Positions 16,057 through 26,719 of a stretch of 64,000 nt of DNA are shown here, one piece after another (positions within the stretch are counted from its first letter, which is position 1; each line of letters begins with the position of its first letter). The position numbers were made by a program, and so were the translations under genes. Below the pieces are notes generated by a model. It made no database searches and was not told where the DNA came from. It was given only the letters and a program-made list of their open reading frames with translations. Source of the stretch: Xanthomonas arboricola pv. populi (GTDB lineage Bacteria; Pseudomonadota; Gammaproteobacteria; Xanthomonadales; Xanthomonadaceae); contig NZ_MDEB01000003.1 of NCBI RefSeq assembly GCF_002939945.1, positions 1 through 64,000 on the forward strand. Reading direction: 5' to 3'.

Positions 16057-17319
16057 TTATCCAACCACTGCGCCGAGTTTGAAGATCGGAAGATACATGC
16101 CGATGACCATGCCGCCTACGATGGTGCCGATGAAGATCATGATCATCGGCTCAAGCAAGCTACTCAAGGCATCCACTGCATTGTTCACATCTTGCTCGTA
16201 ATAATCAGCCACCTTGAACAACATGGCGTCGAGTGCGCCAGCCTCTTCGCCGATTGCGGTCATCTGGATCACCATGTGTGGAAAGAGATTGACCTGTTTC
16301 ATTGCCATGTTAACGGGATAACCGACAGACACGTCATCGCGCATGCGCAGCACAGCCTCTTCATACACCTTATTGCCTGTGGCCCCGGCGACGATGCTCA
16401 ACGCTTCCACCAATGGAACACCGGCCTTGAAGGTCACCGCAGTAGTGCGTGCGAATCTTGCAATGGCACTGTCATGCATGATCTTGCCAATGACTGGCAC
16501 TTTCAGGATCAACCGGTCGAATAGATGCTGCATCTTCGGCGAACGCTTGTAAGCCATGACCAAGCCAATGGCCGACCCGATGGCAACCAGCAGCATCGGG
16601 AACCACCAGGAGACCATGAATCGCGACAGGTTAACGATCATTTGGGTAAACGCCGGTAGTTCCGCACCGAAGCTAGAGAACACGGTTTCGAACTGCGGGA
16701 CCACCCAAATCAGCAAGATAGAACTGACTATCAAAGCTACGGCCATCACCATTGCAGGATAGAACAGCGCCTTCTTGATCTTCCCTTTGAGCGCCTCAAT
16801 GTTCTCCTTATAGGTCGCCACCGTGTCTAAGACAGTATCAAGCACACCTGCGCTCTCGCCCGCCCTCACCAAATTGCGGTAGAGCTCGTCAAACTGTACT
16901 GGATGCTTGCTGACAGCCTCGTTGAGGGATAAGCCTCCCTCAATGTCGGTGCGGATTTCGCCAACCATTTTTCTCATGCGAGGGTTCTTGGCACCCTCGC
17001 CGATGATTTCGAGGGAGCCCACGATGGGCACGCCAGACTTCATCATGGTGGCCATCTGTCGACTGAAGAACGCGATCTCCTTGGCTTTGATGGGTTTGCC
17101 TGCCGCACCGAATAGTGGCTTGGGCTTGGTCTTGACGACAGTTGGTATGATCCCACGCCGCCGTAGCTCTGCACGCAACATGTTGGCATTGCGAGCGAGC
17201 TCATCTCCCTTCATCTTGATGCCGCGTTTGTCTGTCCCCTCCCACACGAACATGGTCATCGCGTTGGCGCGGCTGACCGGCTTGGTCCCCTTTTTCACCG
17301 TTCTGCTAACTGCGGACAT
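16057..17319 (-). CDS. pilC: type IV pilus inner-membrane platform protein PilC
   Basis: The product is 420 residues from ATG 17319 (GGGGAGAC upstream); the longer frame to 17409 is not supported. It has two T2SSF domains (SRQMATMMKSGVPIVGSLEII and RFARTTAVTFKAGVPLVEALSI) and three hydrophobic segments (about 200-220, 245-265, 400-420). PilC binds the PilB motor and couples it to pilin assembly. GC is lower than in coaE or pilD, a trend that grows towards pilA. The gene order pilC-pilD-coaE is conserved. Confidence 0.95.
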   Translation of the reverse strand: MSAVSRTVKKGTKPVSRANAMTMFVWEGTDKRGIKMKGDELARNANMLRAELRRRGIIPTVVKTKPKPLFGAAGKPIKAKEIAFFSRQMATMMKSGVPIVGSLEIIGEGAKNPRMRKMVGEIRTDIEGGLSLNEAVSKHPVQFDELYRNLVRAGESAGVLDTVLDTVATYKENIEALKGKIKKALFYPAMVMAVALIVSSILLIWVVPQFETVFSSFGAELPAFTQMIVNLSRFMVSWWFPMLLVAIGSAIGLVMAYKRSPKMQHLFDRLILKVPVIGKIMHDSAIARFARTTAVTFKAGVPLVEALSIVAGATGNKVYEEAVLRMRDDVSVGYPVNMAMKQVNLFPHMVIQMTAIGEEAGALDAMLFKVADYYEQDVNNAVDALSSLLEPMIMIFIGTIVGGMVIGMYLPIFKLGAVVG

Positions 17320-17428
17320 TGCGAAGTCTCCCCACCGACACCCCATGCCGGTACACCTATGATGATAGCGGTTTACGCATTTGCTGACATGATCGCTGTC
17401 CTGATCCAATCGGCTGCCTTCCGCTGGT

Positions 17429-19396
17429 TCAGTTCAATTCTTGGGCACCGTTCCTTGCGGCGTAATCATTGATTTCCTTGAGAATTGCGCGTAATGCGGT
17501 GCCGCGCGACGCGTTCTCAAGCTCGCTCACCCGCGTGTAGCGAGCGCGCCGCATGACATCCCAAAACGCGTTCTTTGCGGCATTAAGGTCATCCGCTTTG
17601 AGTAAAAGCCTTACATGAAACAAAGCGATTGTAGGATCGGGGCTGTTGGGCCAAGCAATTCTGGTTTGCTTCAAAGCGCTACGCCAGTCACCAGCCTGGT
17701 CGTAGGCAAGAGCAGCGTTGTAGCGGAGTGTCCATATTGCTTGAGAGGATTCACGCTGCATTGTTGCGTTTGCAAGCATTGCTTCGATCGTCCGAGCGAT
17801 CGTTTTTGCTGTGACTCGACCGCAACCTCCACGCGCATGGACCTCTAGAAGGTTGGATATCGCATAGGGCATGACGGGGTTGATGAAGGCAGCCGATTGC
17901 TGTCCGGCCTGTTGTAACAGTTCTGGATCGCTGTCGCGCTTCAGGTGGCAGTTCAGCACAGTCAGTTCCACTTTTCCTATCGCAGCAAGCGCGGGGTCCG
18001 GGTTGGCGGCTAACTGATCAAAGGCTTGGTAGGTTTCTCCAACTAGCCCGGCTTGCATGGCAGCAAAGCCGAATGCGACATGAGCTCTGGCAGAGTTGGG
18101 GTGGGTTTCCACCGCTGCAAGGCTAATGCCAAGCGAGGTTTGCCAAACCATTGCTTTGGACCATGTTTGAAAGGCCAGCACTGCGATAAAGCCGCATGCA
18201 AGAGTGTTGCCTAAAACTTTGACTTTTATCTCGGATTTTTTCAAATGGCGTAATGCAGCGGCGACAAGGTCTATGAGCATGAGCCACAAGCCAAATTGCG
18301 GCAGGTAATTGCGATGCTCGTAATAGAGCTCGATAGGAACAATGCTTGCTTCAACGGAGTGCGCTACCAAAAACCAAAACCATCCGACAAAGGTTGCTGG
18401 TAGGCGCTTGCGTACGTTCCAAGCAAAAGCGCTGACTGTGATCAGTCCAACTATCGAAAGCAGGGTCGAGATGGGTGTGAGCAGACCATGTGATATGACG
18501 AAGTCGTCATTGTAGATCCCCATTGCGGGCGAGTACGGAACTACCAGCATATGCAGATACTGCCAGAGCACGCGCGGTTCAGTAAGCAGTCTCTCGGACG
18601 GCGTCATTCCCCATTCGAGCATCGCTGCTTCGAGTGAGTGCCAGTAGTGATAAAGTGCAAACGGCAATATCACCAGCGGCATGACAACAAAAAAAATGTA
18701 AAAGCTCTTCAGGACCCAGTTCCACTCACGAGGCTCCTGAAACCAACCTATCTCCACGACTAGGCACAGACCAACCAGTACTACGGCGCTCTGCTTGCCC
18801 TGTATACCTAGTAATGTCAGCGCAGGAATGCAAAAAAACAACAAGAACAGTGATTTGATCGCCGATATTTTATCTGCCAGCATGCGTTGTCGGACAAGCA
18901 CGTACAGCGCCACCCCGAGCAACGGAAAGATAGCGGCGATCTCGCTCATTCGCTGTACAACGTACAGCACAGTGCTTGCATTGATTGGATGCAATAACCA
19001 CAACCCACAAATCAGTGCGGCAACCAAGCCAGTATTGCTTGATAAATTTTTATCAAAGGCTAGCAGTTGGCGAAACAAGCCAAATGCAACCCCAGCACAG
19101 ATAAGGTGTCCCAGTAAATTACCGAGCTTGAGAGAAAAGCTTGAGTCTCCCCCGATGACGACATTCAGTGCTAGGCTTGCCATGGCGAGGGATCGATGAA
19201 ATAGCCAGTTGCCGTTGCCTGCAGCCATGTCCCAGAAACCAATATGTCCTTGGTGCCATGATTGAACAAGTAGTAGATGCTGTTGATCGTCCATCAGGAA
19301 TGGACCGCTCAATCCGGGCCAGTAGATAGCCGCGGCCAATAACATCGCGCTCAATAGCAGAAAAATTGGATTGATGCGGTTGAAATGGGGTGGCAT
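17429..19396 (-). CDS. GT-C-like polytopic membrane protein with TPR-like C-terminus, next to pilA
   Basis: The product is 655 residues from ATG 19396 with AGGAAA upstream. It has about 11 hydrophobic segments in the first 420 residues, then a soluble helical domain resembling TPR repeats (ETHPNSARAHVAFGFAAMQAG; YNAALAYDQAGDWRSALKQ). The first external loop has PGLSGPFLMDD with Asp36 and Asp37, the pattern of GT-C glycosyltransferases that use lipid-linked sugars. Its place directly after pilA suggests a pilin glycosyltransferase, analogous to TfpW or PilO of other bacteria. That is inference. GC and codon use are clearly lower than in neighbours, a sign of exchange. Confidence 0.6.
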   Translation of the reverse strand: MPPHFNRINPIFLLLSAMLLAAAIYWPGLSGPFLMDDQQHLLLVQSWHQGHIGFWDMAAGNGNWLFHRSLAMASLALNVVIGGDSSFSLKLGNLLGHLICAGVAFGLFRQLLAFDKNLSSNTGLVAALICGLWLLHPINASTVLYVVQRMSEIAAIFPLLGVALYVLVRQRMLADKISAIKSLFLLFFCIPALTLLGIQGKQSAVVLVGLCLVVEIGWFQEPREWNWVLKSFYIFFVVMPLVILPFALYHYWHSLEAAMLEWGMTPSERLLTEPRVLWQYLHMLVVPYSPAMGIYNDDFVISHGLLTPISTLLSIVGLITVSAFAWNVRKRLPATFVGWFWFLVAHSVEASIVPIELYYEHRNYLPQFGLWLMLIDLVAAALRHLKKSEIKVKVLGNTLACGFIAVLAFQTWSKAMVWQTSLGISLAAVETHPNSARAHVAFGFAAMQAGLVGETYQAFDQLAANPDPALAAIGKVELTVLNCHLKRDSDPELLQQAGQQSAAFINPVMPYAISNLLEVHARGGCGRVTAKTIARTIEAMLANATMQRESSQAIWTLRYNAALAYDQAGDWRSALKQTRIAWPNSPDPTIALFHVRLLLKADDLNAAKNAFWDVMRRARYTRVSELENASRGTALRAILKEINDYAARNGAQELN

Positions 19397-19408
19397 TTTC
19401 CTGTCCAA

Positions 19409-19434
19409 TAAAAAAACCCCGGTTCCCCGGGGTT
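19409..19434 (-). terminator. pilA terminator
   Basis: AACCCCGG and CCGGGGTT arms around a 4-nt loop, with seven T on the minus strand. It lies between pilA and the GT-C-like gene, so the latter would be expressed by readthrough or its own promoter. Confidence 0.88.
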
Positions 19435-19451
19435 TCTGCTAAACAATTCGA

Positions 19452-19868
19452 TTACTGCTTGGTGCCCTGGCAGGAGCCCGGGCGAAACTTAGTATTGACA
19501 CTGCCGCCGCAGGTCCAATCGACTTGGAACGTCGACGGATTCACTGTACCAGTCAGGATGATGCTGCCTTCTGCGCCCGGGACCTTGCTAACTGCGGTAA
19601 TCACGCAGCCGCTATTGCTAACGCCGGTCACATAAGCCGAGGACTGGGTTTCAAGGATGCTGCTAGACGGGCAACTGCCATTGTTTGCGGCGACATATTC
19701 GGAAATGCTAGTGCGTCCAGACGAGGCGGCCAGCACGGCTTCCGAGACCTTGGCTTTCTTGGTGTAGTCGGAGTAGGCCGGCAGCGCGATGGCGGCCAGG
19801 ATGGCGATGATGGCGATCACGATCATCAGTTCGATCAGGGTGAAGCCCTGCTGCATATTCTTTTTCAT
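19452..19868 (-). CDS. pilA: type IV major pilin PilA
   Basis: The product is 138 residues from ATG 19868. The short leader MKKNMQQG is followed by mature [20 protein letters not shown], with Phe1 and Glu5 as in all type IVa pilins, and PilD should cut after Gly8. The C-terminal disulfide loop is formed by Cys residues in WTCGG and PGSCQG; two more Cys (GSCPSS, SGCVITA) may form another. The body is rich in Ser, Thr and Gly, possible O-glycan acceptors. A sigma-54 promoter lies at 19984-19998. The frame runs upstream to 19982, but that part has no pilin features. Confidence 0.95.
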   Translation of the reverse strand: MKKNMQQGFTLIELMIVIAIIAILAAIALPAYSDYTKKAKVSEAVLAASSGRTSISEYVAANNGSCPSSSILETQSSAYVTGVSNSGCVITAVSKVPGAEGSIILTGTVNPSTFQVDWTCGGSVNTKFRPGSCQGTKQ

Positions 19869-19983
19869 TGATTCGACCTTGGCTTGGATTGGATTGGGAC
19901 TGGATGAGAGCACTTCGGTGACCCTTGCCCTGCGCGGCAGGGATCGGGCCGTGGCTGTGCGTGACCACCACGTGTTGATCAAA

Positions 19984-19998
19984 GCAAAGGACGTGCCA
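19984..19998 (-). promoter_or_regulatory. sigma-54 promoter of pilA
   Basis: On the minus strand TGGCACG-TCCT-TTGC matches the -24/-12 consensus exactly, with GG and GC at the required spacing. Transcription should start near 19972, about 100 nt before the pilA ATG. Confidence 0.9.
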
Positions 19999-20064
19999 AC
20001 TCTCGCACCTTGCCGTTTAACAAGCGCTCAGGCGAACTCTTCCGTAACTGCAGCTCTGCGCGGC

Positions 20065-20098
20065 GACCAAATGGGTCAGAGGGTGACCAAATTTGTCA
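20065..20098 (-). promoter_or_regulatory. tandem activator boxes upstream of pilA (probable PilR sites)
   Basis: Two copies of the 14-mer TGACnnATTTGGTC (minus strand; plus strand 20065-20078 and 20085-20098) are spaced exactly 20 bp, two helical turns. They lie about 70-100 bp upstream of the sigma-54 -24 element. This is the typical distance for an enhancer-binding protein such as PilR, encoded at 25133-26527. Confidence 0.6.
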
Positions 20099-20213
20099 CT
20101 CTTTCTGGCTGATTTGCGCAAGTGGTGCGGTCGGTTCGCAGCACTTATGCTGTTCACGACGACACGCAGGCATTCGATGCGCGGTCAGGCCCCATCCCGA
20201 ACGCGGCAATGCG

Positions 20214-20594
20214 ATGATACGTGAAATACCTCTAATTTTTTTTGTGACGTGCTCCACTATCGGGAGCCAGTTGCTGGTAAAGCATGGATTGACTCAGATC
20301 GCTGCGCGGACGCCGGCGCCGACCGGGCGGGCGTGGTTGGCGGCGGCGGTGCTGTCGCCCAGTGTGATCACGGCAGTGGCAGTCCAGGGCATCGGATTCA
20401 TCGTTTGGATGTTGGTGGTCCGCCAGGTCAAGCTCGGCGTGGCATTTGCGATTTCTGGCGCGTTCTTCTATCTGTTGTTGGCCCTGCTCAGCTGGTTGCT
20501 CTATGGGGAGCGACTGACGCCCTGGCAGTGGGTGGGGTTGGTGTTGATCTCCACAGGCGTAGCGCTGGTTTCGCTCACCGCGCAGGCGGGCTGA
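20214..20594 (+). CDS. small DMT-superfamily (EamA/ArnE-like) membrane protein
   Basis: The product is 126 residues with four hydrophobic helices (IPLIFFVTCSTIGSQLLV; VITAVAVQGIGFIVWMLVV; FAISGAFFYLLLALLSWLLYG; WVGLVLISTGVALVSL). The length and the YGERLTPWQWVGLVLI ending fit small DMT permeases, which include the ArnE/ArnF subunits that flip undecaprenyl-linked sugars. It is first in a run of four genes with two GT2 enzymes and a methyltransferase, so a lipid-sugar flippase role is plausible. It is divergent from pilA. Confidence 0.65.
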   Translation: MIREIPLIFFVTCSTIGSQLLVKHGLTQIAARTPAPTGRAWLAAAVLSPSVITAVAVQGIGFIVWMLVVRQVKLGVAFAISGAFFYLLLALLSWLLYGERLTPWQWVGLVLISTGVALVSLTAQAG

Positions 20595-20598
20595 CGAG

Positions 20599-21393
20599 AT
20601 GTCAGGCGAAGTGGATCATGCGTTCGTGGTGCCAGCCTATGGCGATTCGCCTTATCTGGATGCCTGTCTGCGCTCGCTGGCAGCGCAGTGGTCGCCATCG
20701 CCTATCTGGATCAGCACCTCCACGCCGAGCCCGCAAGTCGAATTGTTGGCGGCGCGCTATGGGGCCAGATTGGTGGTGCACCATCAGGCGCAGCGGGGCA
20801 TCGGCCACGACTGGAATCTGGCGCTGGGCGTGGCAGCTGCGCGCTGGGTCACCTTGGCACATCAGGACGACGTCTATCTGCCCGACTTCGCAGGCGAGAC
20901 CAAGGCCGCCATTGCGCAAGAGCCTGGCGCGGTGTTGGTCATGACCGGTTATGGCGAACTGGCTGGCGAGCAGCAGCGCGTGATGACACCGATGCTGGCA
21001 GTCAAGCGGGTCTTGCAGGAGATCGCGTTTCTTGGAACAGGGATGATCCGGTCCAGGGCATCGAAGCGGCGGCTATTGATGTTCGGCTGCGCAGTGCCAT
21101 GCCCCTCGGTGACCGTCCGCAAGGACGCCGGCTGGGGCGTTTTTCGCGAAGATCTCCGGCTGAACCTGGATTGGGACGCGTGGACGCGCGCAGCCGATCA
21201 GCAAGGGCCGTTCGTGCGTGTGCGAAGGGTCGCGATGCTGCACCGTGTGCATGCCGCAAGCACGACCAGCGACGGGGTGCTGTCGGGCATGCGTGCCACT
21301 GAGGATCTGATGATGTTCCAACGCTTCTGGCCGCGCGCGGTCGCCGCGTTGTTAGCGCGCGTCTATCGTCTCTCCTACAGCACCGGTGGATGA
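20599..21393 (+). CDS. family 2 glycosyltransferase
   Basis: The product is 264 residues. The GT-A fold starts HAFVVPAYGDSPYLDACLRSL, and the metal/nucleotide motif is HQDD in WVTLAHQDDVYLPDF. No membrane segment is seen. It lies 5 bp after the DMT gene and overlaps the next gene by 4 nt (ATGA), indicating translational coupling. Sugar donor and acceptor are unknown; context suggests building of a surface or pilin glycan. Confidence 0.8.
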   Translation: MSGEVDHAFVVPAYGDSPYLDACLRSLAAQWSPSPIWISTSTPSPQVELLAARYGARLVVHHQAQRGIGHDWNLALGVAAARWVTLAHQDDVYLPDFAGETKAAIAQEPGAVLVMTGYGELAGEQQRVMTPMLAVKRVLQEIAFLGTGMIRSRASKRRLLMFGCAVPCPSVTVRKDAGWGVFREDLRLNLDWDAWTRAADQQGPFVRVRRVAMLHRVHAASTTSDGVLSGMRATEDLMMFQRFWPRAVAALLARVYRLSYSTGG

Positions 21394-22421
21394 AGATGCA
21401 GGCTGCAGTGCAATACGCCACCAATGCATTGCCCGGCGCCGACGAGGCCAGGTTCGAGGTGCGCCTGGCGGTTGTCATTCCCTGCTACCGGGTCAGGAAC
21501 AAGGTGCTCGATGTGCTGGCGGCGATTCCCGTGCAGGTTGAACGTATCTATGTGGTCGACGATCATTGCCCCGACGCCAGTGGTGCCTGGGTGGAGCAGC
21601 GCTGTGCGGATCCGCGGGTGGTGGTGTGCCGCAATCCCTCCAACCTGGGTGTCGGAGGGGCCGCCATAACTGGTTATCGGGCGGCGGTTGCCGATGGTAT
21701 GGAAATCATCGTGAAGATGGACGGCGACGGTCAGATGGATCCGGATGCGTTGCCGGAGCTGATCGGGCCGATCGTTCGAGGCGAGGCCGATTACACCAAG
21801 GGCAACCGGTTCTACGACCTGGCGCAGATCGGCCGGATGCCGAAGCTACGGATCATCGGCAACGCCGCGCTGTCTTTTTTGACCAAGCTTTCCTCCGGGT
21901 ACTGGGACATTTTCGATCCGACCAATGGCTACACGGCCGTGCATGCGAGCGTGGTGGCACGCATGCCGCTGGACAAGATCAGCCGCCGGTACTTTTTCGA
22001 AAGCGACATGCTGTTTCGCTTGAATACCATCCGTGCAGTGGTGGTCGATGTACCGATGGATGCACGGTATGGCGACGAGGTCAGCAACCTGAGTGTGCGC
22101 AAGATTGTCCTGGACTTCGCTGTCCGCCACCTACGCAATTTTGGAAAGCGGATCTTCTACAACTACTTCTTGCGCGACCTGTCCCTTGCATCGTTGGAGC
22201 TGGTTGCAGGCGTACTTTTTCTGTTCTCCGGCGCAGCGACAGGTGTGTTCTTCTGGCTGCAATCGGCACAGACGGGGTATTTCAGTTCTGCCGGTAGCGT
22301 AATGCTCGCAGCGCTGCAGGTGATCGTGGGAATCCAGCTCGTTCTAGGTTTCCTTGCGTACGACATCGCCGCAGTGCCATCGCGGACATTGCACCTGCTA
22401 GTCAATAAGAAAAAGGGGTGA
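21390..22421 (+). CDS. GtrB/DPM1-like polyprenyl-phosphate glycosyltransferase
   Basis: The product is 343 residues. The catalytic domain begins LAVVIPCYRVRNKVLDVLAAI. Motifs VVDDHCPD and IIVKMDGDGQMDP are those of GT2 enzymes that transfer a sugar to polyprenyl phosphate. Two C-terminal hydrophobic hairpins (about 255-285 and 300-325) anchor it, as in GtrB. Overlaps the preceding GT2 by 4 nt and is followed by a methyltransferase. It probably makes the lipid-linked sugar used by a GT-C enzyme; the pilA-adjacent protein at 17429-19396 is a candidate partner. Confidence 0.75.
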   Translation: MKMQAAVQYATNALPGADEARFEVRLAVVIPCYRVRNKVLDVLAAIPVQVERIYVVDDHCPDASGAWVEQRCADPRVVVCRNPSNLGVGGAAITGYRAAVADGMEIIVKMDGDGQMDPDALPELIGPIVRGEADYTKGNRFYDLAQIGRMPKLRIIGNAALSFLTKLSSGYWDIFDPTNGYTAVHASVVARMPLDKISRRYFFESDMLFRLNTIRAVVVDVPMDARYGDEVSNLSVRKIVLDFAVRHLRNFGKRIFYNYFLRDLSLASLELVAGVLFLFSGAATGVFFWLQSAQTGYFSSAGSVMLAALQVIVGIQLVLGFLAYDIAAVPSRTLHLLVNKKKG

Positions 22422-22431
22422 GGAGTGGTGC

Positions 22432-23031
22432 GTGACTGAGTTCGATGAGCGCTACACCAGCTATCAGACCGATCGCGCACCGCTGAGGAAGCTGGTGCGC
22501 AAGATCTACCTGCGCAGTGCGCAATCTTTGCTGCGTGGCCCGACGCTGGATTTCGGCTGTGGCGTAGGGGAGTTGCTTGGAAGACTGCCCGAAGGATCCA
22601 GGGGGCTGGAGTACAACGGTGCAACGGTTGCGTATTGCCGCCGCCGGGGTCTTGTGGTGGATCACTATGACGGTTTCGCTGATAACTGGCAGTTGAGCGT
22701 TATTCCCGATTCGATTCGGTTCGAATCGATGGTGGTTAGTCACGTGCTGGAGCACCTTGAGGCGCCGGCAGCGATTTTCAGCAATTTGGCTCGGGCAGCT
22801 CGTCGTTTGGGCGTACAAAGACTGCTGGTGATCGTGCCAGGCAAGGCGGGTTTTCGCAGCGATCCCACACATTTGACATTCATCGATAGCCAATTTCTTT
22901 CGGGCTCAGAGCTGGTGGCCGCAGCAGGTTTCAAGTTGCAAACCTTGCGCTATTTTCCGTTCGATAAGCGCTGGCTAGGCGATTGGTTTACACATCATGA
23001 AATACAGGCGCTCTACGTGCGTGATGTCTAG
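22432..23031 (+). CDS. class I SAM-dependent methyltransferase
   Basis: The product is 199 residues from GTG 22432, with AGGAG 6 nt upstream. The SAM-binding motif is TLDFGCGVGELLGRLPEG, and VVSHVLEHLEAP is the acidic/post-motif typical of Methyltransf_11/23 proteins. It sits 10 bp after the GtrB-like gene, so it may methylate a sugar or glycan made by the cluster. The substrate cannot be read from sequence. Confidence 0.75.
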   Translation: MTEFDERYTSYQTDRAPLRKLVRKIYLRSAQSLLRGPTLDFGCGVGELLGRLPEGSRGLEYNGATVAYCRRRGLVVDHYDGFADNWQLSVIPDSIRFESMVVSHVLEHLEAPAAIFSNLARAARRLGVQRLLVIVPGKAGFRSDPTHLTFIDSQFLSGSELVAAAGFKLQTLRYFPFDKRWLGDWFTHHEIQALYVRDV

Positions 23032-23180
23032 AAGCGCAAGTGCTGGTGAGGGGTTGATCCAAAGATGTTTTCAAGTATTGCAAGACTGCGGGGATGCGAG
23101 TGGCTAGGCTGGTCGGGTATACATCCGTTGCTGCCAGTGCCGGGATACCATAGGTGCAAAGAAATTAGGGGTAGTAATCT

Positions 23181-24917
<1,737 letters not shown>

Positions 24918-24924
24918 GCGCCGG

Positions 24925-24955
24925 GAATCGGGAATCGGGATTGGGGAATCGGAAA
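24925..24955. repeat. GGGAATC repeat cluster
   Basis: Imperfect tandem copies of GGGAATC follow the pilB stop; a mirror-oriented cluster (GATTCCC) lies at 25096-25128 before pilR. Similar clusters are at 40064-40264. Confidence 0.75.
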
Positions 24956-24956
24956 A

Positions 24957-24986
24957 GCCTGGGGCCTATACGTCCCAGGCTTTTTT
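24957..24986 (+). terminator. pilB terminator
   Basis: GCCTGGG and CCCAGGC arms followed by six T. Confidence 0.9.
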
Positions 24987-25132
24987 GTTTGGACAACAGC
25001 GTCAAGGATTGCGGCGGGCCACCGCGAGGTAATGCATTAGCCAATCCACGGCGCTGTTTCCCGCAAGAACCATCGAAGCGGCGCCTGTGCTTTTACGATT
25101 CCCAATTCTCCAATCCCGACTCCCCGGCTCTT

Positions 25133-26527
25133 CTACTCCATCCCCAACTTCTTCAACTTGTAGCGCAACGCCCGAAACGTGATGCCCAGCTGCGCGGCAG
25201 TCTTGGTCTTGTTCCAGCGGTTTTCTTCCAGCGCCTTCTGGATCGCGGCGCGTTCCAGTTGCTCGATGTAGGAGGGCAGGGCGGCCGAGGCGGGGTCGAT
25301 GTCGACCACGGCTTCGCGCGGTTCGACGGCGGCGCTGCCGGGGGTGGCGGCGAGGCGGTGGCCGCCGTGGGCGGGCAGGCGCAGGTCGGTGGCGCTGATC
25401 TGGTCGTCTTCGGCCAGGGCCAGCGCGCGTTCGAGGATGTTTTCCAGCTCGCGCACATTGCCCGGGAAGCCGTACTGGTCCAGCGCGTCGAGCGCGGACT
25501 GGGTCAGTAGCGGAATCGGGCGGCCGTGGCTGCGTGCCAGGCGCGCAATGATGGCCGCAGCCAGTTGTGGCAGGTCGCCGCTGCGTTCGCGCAGCGGGGG
25601 CACGCGCAGTTCGATGACGTTGATGCGGTAGTACAGGTCGTGGCGGAAGCGGCCGTCCGAGACCAGGTCGCCCAGGTCCTTGTGGGTGGCCGAGAGGATG
25701 CGCACGTCCACCAGCGACTCGCTGGAGGCGCCGACCGGGCGCACCGATTTTTCCTGGATCGCGCGCAGCAGTTTGACCTGCATCTGCAGCGGCAATTCGG
25801 CCACTTCGTCCAGAAACAGCGTGCCGCCATGCGCGGCCTGGAACAGGCCGGGCTTGTCGGCATGCGCGCCGGTGAAGCTGCCCTTCTTGTGGCCGAAGAA
25901 CTCGCTTTCCATCAGTTCGGCGGGGATGGCGCCGCAGTTGACCGGCACGAATGGGCCGGCCGCGCGTGCGCCTTGCTCGTGGATGGTGCGCGCGACCAGC
26001 TCCTTGCCTACGCCGGATTCGCCGACGATGTAGACCGGCGCCTGGCTGCGCGCGACCTTGCCGATGGTGGCGCGCAGGCTTTCCATCGCACTGGAATCGC
26101 CGAGCAGGCGGCTGGCCTGTTCCGGCGGCGGCGGTGGCGGGGCGGGACGATCGCGGTTATTCAATTCCAGCGCGTGCTTGACCAGGCCACGCAGCACGCT
26201 GATGTCCACCGGCTTGCTGACGAAGTCGAAGGCGCCGGCCTTCAAGGCTTCCACCGCCAGGTCCATGCTGCCGAACGCGGTGATCATCGCCACCGGGGTC
26301 TGCGGATAGTGCTTGGCGATTTCGGTGACCAGTTCGATGCCATTGCCGTCTGGCAGGCGCATGTCGGTCAGGCACAGGTCGTAGGGATTGTTGGCCAGCA
26401 GCTCGCGCGCTTCGGCCAGGTTGGCGGCGGTGCTGATGCGCAGGCCCATCCGGCCCAGGGTGAGAACAAGCAGTTCGCGAATGTCACGCTCGTCATCGAC
26501 AACCAGGGCACTTTTCGGTTCGTTCAT
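25133..26527 (-). CDS. pilR: sigma-54 response regulator PilR
   Basis: The product is 464 residues from ATG 26527. The receiver domain has phosphoacceptor Asp in CLTDMRLPDGNG. The sigma-54 activator AAA+ domain has Walker A GESGVGKE, the GSFTGA sigma-54 contact loop and GGTLFLDEV. A proline-rich linker joins them, and the C-terminus has a Fis-type HTH (KTAAQLGITFRALRYKLKKL). With PilS it switches on pilA, whose promoter in this window is a perfect sigma-54 site. It lies 192 bp downstream of pilS on the same strand. Confidence 0.96.
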   Translation of the reverse strand: MNEPKSALVVDDERDIRELLVLTLGRMGLRISTAANLAEARELLANNPYDLCLTDMRLPDGNGIELVTEIAKHYPQTPVAMITAFGSMDLAVEALKAGAFDFVSKPVDISVLRGLVKHALELNNRDRPAPPPPPPEQASRLLGDSSAMESLRATIGKVARSQAPVYIVGESGVGKELVARTIHEQGARAAGPFVPVNCGAIPAELMESEFFGHKKGSFTGAHADKPGLFQAAHGGTLFLDEVAELPLQMQVKLLRAIQEKSVRPVGASSESLVDVRILSATHKDLGDLVSDGRFRHDLYYRINVIELRVPPLRERSGDLPQLAAAIIARLARSHGRPIPLLTQSALDALDQYGFPGNVRELENILERALALAEDDQISATDLRLPAHGGHRLAATPGSAAVEPREAVVDIDPASAALPSYIEQLERAAIQKALEENRWNKTKTAAQLGITFRALRYKLKKLGME

Positions 26528-26719
26528 GTGGCGCACGATAGCCCACGGCGATGACAGTCGACAATTGCCGGTCGAGTCCGGGCCTGACGATTCACGTGAT
26601 CTGAAATGGTGCGCGGCGGGACGCACGATGCGCAGCGGCTGGCCGCAGACATACGATCGCCGCGCCGTTGCAGGCGGATGCGCCATTGGCTTGTCGCAGG
26701 CGTGACGCAACGGTCCCGC

